A stretch of DNA of 64,000 nucleotides, taken from assembly GCA_001725155.1 (NCBI GenBank), contig MEFP01000012.1, positions 434,001 to 498,000 on the forward strand. The letters run 5' to 3'. Shown piece after piece: positions 59,384-64,000 of the stretch (positions are counted from its first letter, which is position 1; each line of letters opens with the position of its first letter). The translations under genes were made by a program, and so were the position numbers. The notes below the pieces were generated by a model that was not told the origin of the DNA, ran no database searches, and saw only the letters and a list, made by a program, of their open reading frames with translations. The DNA is from Lysobacteraceae bacterium SCN 69-320. GTDB lineage: Bacteria > Pseudomonadota > Gammaproteobacteria > Xanthomonadales > Rhodanobacteraceae.

Positions 59384-60259
59384 TCAGGCGCCGGCCTCCA
59401 GGGGCGCGGCCAGCGGCGCGGCGGCGGCCCGTTCGGGAGCCGGCACGACGATGGCGCGGAAGAAATCGGCACTGCGCCGCGCGACGAGATCGCGCTCGGC
59501 GTCGACCGTCACCATGTGATAGCTGTTTTCCAGCACCAGCAGCTCGCTGGGCGCCGACACGCGGCTGGCGATCTCGCGCGCATTGCCGAGGCTGGCGATG
59601 TCGTCCTCGCGCGCATGCACGAGCAGGCTCGGCGCGCGCACCTGATGCAGCTGGCGCCGCACGCGCCAGGACAGGCGCTGGAACTGCGCCAGCGACGGCC
59701 AGGGATTGCCGGCCAGGCCGGCCGCGACGCTGTCGCCGGACAGCATGGCGCCGGCGATGCGCGCGCGGATGCGCTCGTCGCGGATGCCGTACGGAAACGT
59801 TTCCATCGTGCGGCGGTTGCGGCCCAGGCCCAGCGCGGTGACCAGCGGCAGCAGGAACGACAGCCGCGAAATGCGCGGCACGGCCCAGCCGTCGTAACGC
59901 AGGGTCGTGCCGTACAGCGCGAGCCCGGCCACCCGCTGCGGATGGTCGGCAGCGAGCTTCAGCGCGAGCAGCGCACCCATCGAAAGACCGCCGACGAAGA
60001 GGCGGTCCAGACCGGCGCCGAAGCGCTCGGCCGCTTCGCGCACGCTGGCATACCAGTCCTGCCAGCCGGTCGCAAGCAGATCCGCCTCGCTGCCGCAATG
60101 GCCGGCCAGCTGCATGCCGTAGACGCTGTAGCCGGCCTTGTGCAGGCCGCGGCCGACCTGGCGCATTTCGCTGGGCGTGCCGGTCAGGCCGTGGATCAGC
60201 AGCACGCCGCAGCGGCCGCCGCGGAATACGAATTCATTGGCCGTACGCGGCTCGATCAT
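59384..60259 (-). CDS. Alpha/beta hydrolase (carboxylesterase/thioesterase-like)
   Basis: 291 residues with Ser in GGLSMGALLAL, Asp in HAREDDIAS and His in NSYHMVTVD, and the opening GGRCGVLLIHGLTGTPSEM typical of EST30-like carboxylesterases. It could release or transfer acyl groups made by the ACP and ketosynthase encoded next, from which it is separated by 38 bases. No signal peptide is seen, so it is cytoplasmic. ATG at 60259. Confidence 0.85.
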   Translation of the reverse strand: MIEPRTANEFVFRGGRCGVLLIHGLTGTPSEMRQVGRGLHKAGYSVYGMQLAGHCGSEADLLATGWQDWYASVREAAERFGAGLDRLFVGGLSMGALLALKLAADHPQRVAGLALYGTTLRYDGWAVPRISRLSFLLPLVTALGLGRNRRTMETFPYGIRDERIRARIAGAMLSGDSVAAGLAGNPWPSLAQFQRLSWRVRRQLHQVRAPSLLVHAREDDIASLGNAREIASRVSAPSELLVLENSYHMVTVDAERDLVARRSADFFRAIVVPAPERAAAAPLAAPLEAGA

Positions 60260-60624
60260 GGTGCGGCGCAGCCGGGGACGGAGCGGGTGGCGGAACAGGA
60301 CGGCGCATTCGGCATGGCAGCACCGGAAAACGGGGACGTCACGCCTATGCAATCTGCTTGCCGCGCGCCGGCTTCGGAAAAAAACCTTGTCTTACAGCTG
60401 CCTGGAAAACCCCTGTGCACTCCGGGCTGCAGATATTGGAGCCGCCTCGACATGCCGGTGCCTGCAGTGTCGACCTCGATCCGTTTCACGGCATCGCTCT
60501 CCTGCCCTGCTGCTCGTCCCGTGTTCCCGCCGCAGGTCCGTTGTGCCGCGACGCGGGTGCGCCGGTCCCCGACGCAGTCTCCTGGGGCGCAGCCGCCACC
60601 GGTCTGCACGCGTTCACAGGTTAC
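60260..60624. other. Intergenic region with no recognised element
   Basis: 365 bases between the esterase start and the end of the exporter fusion gene. A minus-strand frame (60256-60609) is Gly/Arg/Cys-rich without a ribosome-binding site and is unlikely to be a gene. An A-run near 60379-60386 was noted. I found no good promoter pair for the esterase operon. Confidence 0.4.
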
Positions 60625-61524
60625 TCAGGTGCCGGCGATGAAGCGAACCAGTACGCGCTGGCCGACGCGCAGCGAGGCATCCTTGAGCACCAGCGTGCAT
60701 TCGAGCACGCGCACGTCCTGGCGCTCGTTCGGCGCATCGCTGCCGCTGCGGCGGCTGAATACCTCGGCCAGACGCTGCACCTTGGCCGCATAGACCTTGT
60801 CCGGCGCGACCTCGTCGACGATCTCCGCGCTCATGCCGGCATGCACGCGCTCGACGAAGTCCTGTTCGATCTCCGCGCGCACGACCAGCGGCTGGCGCGG
60901 CAGCAGCACGAACAGCTCGCCCGGCGGCTGCGTGAGCACGCTGCTGCCCAGCGTGACCAGGCGCCGCGCGACGGTCGCGTCCACCGGCGCGCGCACGCTG
61001 CGCTGCTCGCGCTCCCACTGCGCCGTCTTCAGATGCTGCCGGGCCAGCAGCAGCGCGGCCGCGGCGACGTCGCGCTCGGCGCGCTGGCCCTGCTGCAGCG
61101 CCTCGGCGTCGTCGGCGCTCTGCTCGGTGGCGAGGCCTTCGCGGCGCGCGGCACTCAGGCGCGCGGCGCGGCGCTGCGCCGGATCCAGCCGCACGTCCTG
61201 CGCAGCGAGCTGGGCCTGGGCCTGGGCGACCTCGGCCTGGGCCGTGGCCACGGCCAGATCGGTCGCGGCCGGGTCGATCTCGGCCAGCAGATCGCCGGCG
61301 CGCACGACGTCGCCTTCGCCGACCGGCACCGCGACGACGTGGCCGTCGCGCGGCGCATAGATCGTCAGCAGGCCGCCCTCGACATCGACCGTGCCGCGCG
61401 CCATCGCCGCGTAGCGGCCGGCCGCTGCGGGCGGCGCTTCGGCGGCCGGGCGGCCGCAACCGCCGAGCGCGGTGACGAGCAGCGCGAACGCGAACGTGCG
61501 ATGCAGTGCAGCGGAAGGCCTCAT
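60625..61524 (-). CDS. HlyD/DevB-type membrane-fusion lipoprotein
   Basis: 299 residues. Lipobox ALGGC (Cys23), then the membrane-fusion pattern: lipoyl-like half (GHVVAVPVGEGDVVRAGDLL), a long helical hairpin rich in Ala/Gln/Glu (about 100-180), and the second lipoyl half (VRAPVDATVARRLVTLGSSV). It bridges the inner-membrane ABC unit and the outer-membrane channel. The start overlaps the ATPase stop (ATGA) in a four-gene minus-strand operon. It is the DevB-like partner of the DevC/DevA proteins here. Confidence 0.88.
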   Translation of the reverse strand: MRPSAALHRTFAFALLVTALGGCGRPAAEAPPAAAGRYAAMARGTVDVEGGLLTIYAPRDGHVVAVPVGEGDVVRAGDLLAEIDPAATDLAVATAQAEVAQAQAQLAAQDVRLDPAQRRAARLSAARREGLATEQSADDAEALQQGQRAERDVAAAALLLARQHLKTAQWEREQRSVRAPVDATVARRLVTLGSSVLTQPPGELFVLLPRQPLVVRAEIEQDFVERVHAGMSAEIVDEVAPDKVYAAKVQRLAEVFSRRSGSDAPNERQDVRVLECTLVLKDASLRVGQRVLVRFIAGT

Positions 61525-62249
61525 GGACAACGCTCCGTAACAGCGGAAAGCAACGGCGCCGCATGGCGCTCGTCCGACAGCAGCATGCCATCTTCCATGC
61601 GCAGCACGCGGTCGGCATGACCGATCAGACGCGGGTCGTGGCTGACGCAGACCACGCAGGCGCCGTGCTGCCGCGCGGCGCGGTGCAGCAGGTCGATGAC
61701 GATCTGGCCGTTGGCCGCGTCCAGCGCGCTGGTCGGCTCGTCGGCAAACAGCAGCGCCGGATCCTTGGCCAGCGCGCGCGCGATCGCCACGCGCTGCTTT
61801 TCGCCGCCGGACAGTTCGGCCGGCCGCGCCCCGCGGCGCGCGGCCAGGCCGACCTCCTCGAGCGCCGCCGCCGCGCGCGCGAACGCCACGTCGGTGCTGC
61901 GGCCCAGATAGCCCAGCGGCAAGGCAACCTGTTCCAGCGCGGTCAATGCCGGGAACAGGTTGAAGCCCTGGAACACGAAGCCGGTGTGATCGAGCCGGAA
62001 CCGGTCCAGCGCCGCCGCGTCGAGGCGGCCGAGCTCGCGGCCCAGCGCGACCACGTTGCCCTGGTCAGGCTGCAGCAGCCCGCTCAACAACGCGAGAAGC
62101 GTGCTTTTTCCACAACCCGACGGCCCGACGACGAGGCACAGCTCGCCCGCGCGCAAGGTCAGCGACAGTCCGCGCAGCACCGGCGTGACGATGCGGCCGC
62201 TGCGATACGACTTGCTCAGGCCGCTGGCGACGATCGGGTCGGTGCTCAT
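61521..62249 (-). CDS. ABC transporter ATPase, DevA/MacB type
   Basis: 242 residues: Walker A GPSGCGKST, signature LSGGEKQR and Walker B LLFADEPTSALD with the following His in VSHDPR. The sequence type is that of the LolD/MacB/DevA group, which power export without substrate entering the cytoplasm. The start shares one base with the permease stop and the end overlaps the fusion protein start, so all are coupled. Confidence 0.92.
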   Translation of the reverse strand: MSTDPIVASGLSKSYRSGRIVTPVLRGLSLTLRAGELCLVVGPSGCGKSTLLALLSGLLQPDQGNVVALGRELGRLDAAALDRFRLDHTGFVFQGFNLFPALTALEQVALPLGYLGRSTDVAFARAAAALEEVGLAARRGARPAELSGGEKQRVAIARALAKDPALLFADEPTSALDAANGQIVIDLLHRAARQHGACVVCVSHDPRLIGHADRVLRMEDGMLLSDERHAAPLLSAVTERCP

Positions 62250-63376
62250 CAGCGCAGCAGCACGATGGGATCGGCCTGGCGCAGCGAGCGCATCGCCGCC
62301 AGCCCCGAGCCGATGGCGACCAGCAGCACGAGCAGGCCCACGACGACGGCGCCGAGCACGTCGATGGCTACCGGTACGGCTGCCGCCGCGGCGATGGCCA
62401 GCAGCACCGCGCCTATGCCGGCGGCCAGCAGCAGACCGCCGCAGCCGACCCACAGCGCCTGCTCCAGCACCACCCGGCGCAGCGCCGCCTGGCTGACGCC
62501 GAGCGCGCGCAGGGTCGCGTATTCACGCAGGTTGCCCGACACCGCGCCGACCAGCGACTGGCTCGTCACGACCGTGCCGACCAGCGCGACCAGCAGCGCG
62601 CCGAACACGAAGGCGAGGCCGGCGCCGGTATCGAACAGCCAGAAGCGCACGGCGCGCGTGGCGAACTCGTCGCGCGGCCACACCGCATAGCGCGGATTCG
62701 CCGTGCGCGGCTGCAGCCGCTGCGCGACCGCGGGCGCCTGCAGCGGATCGGCCAGCTTCAGCAGCAGATAGCTCGGCGTGGCGCCGCCGGCCGGATCCAG
62801 CACGCGCGCCGTGGCCAGCGAGACCAGCACGTTGATGCCGCCGAGCGCCCGCAGCCCGGCGACCGCATCGACCACGCGCACATGCCGGCCGTTGATTTCC
62901 GCCTGGCTGCCGACGCGGGCGCCGAGCTTGTCGAGATCGGCTGCGTCGACGATGACCGCGCCGGGCTCCTGCAGCGCCGTGCGCTGCGCCGGGCTCAGCA
63001 CGCGCGCGAAGGCGAGCCCGGCGCCGGCCGGGTCGATGCCGCTCAGATAGACCGACACGCCGCCGCGCGTCTGCGTGCCGCGCCAGTCGCCTTCGCCCCA
63101 GTACAGCGGCTCCACGCGCACGACGGCCGGGTCCAGCCGCGCCTGCAGTTCGGCCACCGCCGGGATCGGCCGGCCCATGTCCACGCTCTGCGTACCCGGG
63201 AAACCGATCCAGAGTTCGCCGGCGGAAGCGGTCACGTAGACGCTGGCGCCGGCGAACACGCCGAGCACGAGCGCGGCCTGCACGAGGATCAGCAGCGCGG
63301 AGAACGCCACGGCCAGCGCCGCCGGCAGATAGCGTCGCCACTCGTAGCGCAGGGTCTTGCGCGCCAGTCCCATCAT
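62249..63376 (-). CDS. ABC transporter permease, DevC/FtsX-like
   Basis: 375 residues: one N-terminal membrane helix (about 18-43), a periplasmic domain of about 200 residues (VTASAGELWIGFPGTQSVD), and three C-terminal helices (about 252-280, 303-330 and 335-360), ending ADPIVLLR. This is the MacB/FtsX fold in its DevC form, known for glycolipid export in heterocyst-forming cyanobacteria but widespread in proteobacteria with unknown cargo. It starts ATGATG at 63376, overlapping the end of the outer-membrane factor gene. Confidence 0.88.
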   Translation of the reverse strand: MMGLARKTLRYEWRRYLPAALAVAFSALLILVQAALVLGVFAGASVYVTASAGELWIGFPGTQSVDMGRPIPAVAELQARLDPAVVRVEPLYWGEGDWRGTQTRGGVSVYLSGIDPAGAGLAFARVLSPAQRTALQEPGAVIVDAADLDKLGARVGSQAEINGRHVRVVDAVAGLRALGGINVLVSLATARVLDPAGGATPSYLLLKLADPLQAPAVAQRLQPRTANPRYAVWPRDEFATRAVRFWLFDTGAGLAFVFGALLVALVGTVVTSQSLVGAVSGNLREYATLRALGVSQAALRRVVLEQALWVGCGGLLLAAGIGAVLLAIAAAAAVPVAIDVLGAVVVGLLVLLVAIGSGLAAMRSLRQADPIVLLR

Positions 63377-64000
63377 GGCGCGGCCTCCAGCGGCGGCGGC
63401 GCGCCGCCGAGCGCCTTGTACAGCGCAACCAGCGCCTGCAGCGCCGTGGCCTGGGCGTCGAGGCGCTCGGCGTCGAGTTCGATCTCGGCACGCTCGGCCT
63501 CCGCCAGCCCGCTCGCATCGGCCAGCCCCAGCGCCTGCAGCCGAGTGATGCGCGCGAGCCGTTGCGGCGCCTCGGCCACGCGCGCGGCCAATGCCGCATG
63601 GCGTTCGCGCGCGGTCTGCAGCGCGGCCAGGCTGTTCTGCACTTCGGCGGCGCCGTCGACGACGGCCGCGCGGTAGCGGATCACCGCCGCCGCCAGCAGT
63701 TCGCCGTGGGCCACGGCCGCAGCGCGGCGCATGCCCCAGTCCAGCAGCGGTATCGAAATCATCGGCCCGATGGAGACGATGCTGGTCGGCGGCAGCAGTT
63801 CGTCGCCGTCGAGCTTGCTCGCATAAGTCAGCGAGCCGCCGATGTTGAGCTGCGGCCACAGCTCGGCGCGGGCGATGCCGAGTTCGCCGGCGGCGCGCTC
63901 CACGGCCCATTCCGCCCGGCGAATCTCCGGTCGCGTGCGCAGCAGTTCGGCCGGCGCCGGCGCGGCCGCGGCGGCCGGCACGACCGGCAGCGGCGCCGGT
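63373..64000 (-). CDS. TolC/NodT-type outer-membrane efflux factor (5' end missing)
   Basis: About 208 C-terminal residues are present; the gene continues beyond the right edge (codons stay open to base 64000). The pattern PAELLRTRPEIRRAEWAVERAAGELGIARAELWPQL and the long amphipathic helices (AALQTARERHAALAARV, ADASGLAEAERAEIELD) are those of the NodT-type outer-membrane factor repeat. It completes a DevBCA-TolC tripartite exporter with the three genes downstream. A GTG at 63979-63981 is internal and not the start. Confidence 0.88.
   Translation of the reverse strand, partial: PAPLPVVPAAAAAPAPAELLRTRPEIRRAEWAVERAAGELGIARAELWPQLNIGGSLTYASKLDGDELLPPTSIVSIGPMISIPLLDWGMRRAAAVAHGELLAAAVIRYRAAVVDGAAEVQNSLAALQTARERHAALAARVAEAPQRLARITRLQALGLADASGLAEAERAEIELDAERLDAQATALQALVALYKALGGAPPPLEAAP

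Noticed and set aside
60256-60609. Minus-strand 117-residue frame upstream of the esterase gene
   Set aside because: No start signal and a composition typical of non-coding GC-rich DNA; it also runs into the esterase start region.

Overview
The window is a GC-rich, gene-dense bacterial chromosome segment with about 49 protein genes. I see no tRNA, rRNA, CRISPR array, prophage or insertion sequence. Two-component systems are numerous, together with BON and DevBCA-type proteins, a GDT1 transporter behind a yybP-ykoY riboswitch, and a secreted protein ending in a ...GHGFE-type tail. This points to a gammaproteobacterium of the Xanthomonadales/Lysobacterales (Rhodanobacteraceae-like). That placement is inference from gene content, not from a marker gene.

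Left third (1-25 kb). A partial GGDEF/EAL protein is followed by a NarL-type histidine kinase/regulator pair. Next come a cidA/lrgB pair divergent from a LysR regulator, and a copper operon with MerR, a Cu(I) P-type ATPase, and nearby an NTF2-like protein and a frameshifted His-rich protein. A manganese riboswitch precedes a GDT1-family Mn exporter. Small exported proteins, a Tat-exported hydrolase, a pirin, a phospholipase-D-like protein and a DoxX/AraC pair follow. A beta-propeller sensor kinase, its regulator and an MFS exporter close this part.

Centre (25.3-36.2 kb). A five-gene, tightly coupled minus-strand operon is the most unusual feature. It encodes a membrane protein, a 1,766-residue protein with an N-terminal tubulin/FtsZ-like GTPase signature and a C-terminal actin/Hsp70-type ATPase fold, a lipoprotein with a second membrane helix, an anchored VWA-like protein, and a Pro-rich membrane-anchored protein with a helical C-terminal domain. 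It looks like an envelope-associated cytomotive or scaffold machine. I do not recognise it as a described system.

Right part (36-64 kb). An EF-hand protein precedes a Tyr/Gly-rich BON protein that has a textbook sigma-54 promoter. A sigma-54 activator and a truncated kinase-like protein are encoded beside it. Then come an M19-like protein, an M36 metalloprotease, a MITE-like inverted-repeat element, an isoquinoline-oxidoreductase-type molybdoenzyme with a diheme lipoprotein, a BNR-repeat protein and a PAS/GGDEF cyclase. A four-gene operon (HAD phosphatase, class-III aminotransferase, NtrB/NtrC-like pair) is followed by an esterase-ACP-ketosynthase operon. A DevBCA-type exporter with a TolC-like factor runs off the right edge.

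Genes are often coupled by ATGA-type overlaps. Most of the very long open frames opposite the real genes are GC-rich artefacts.
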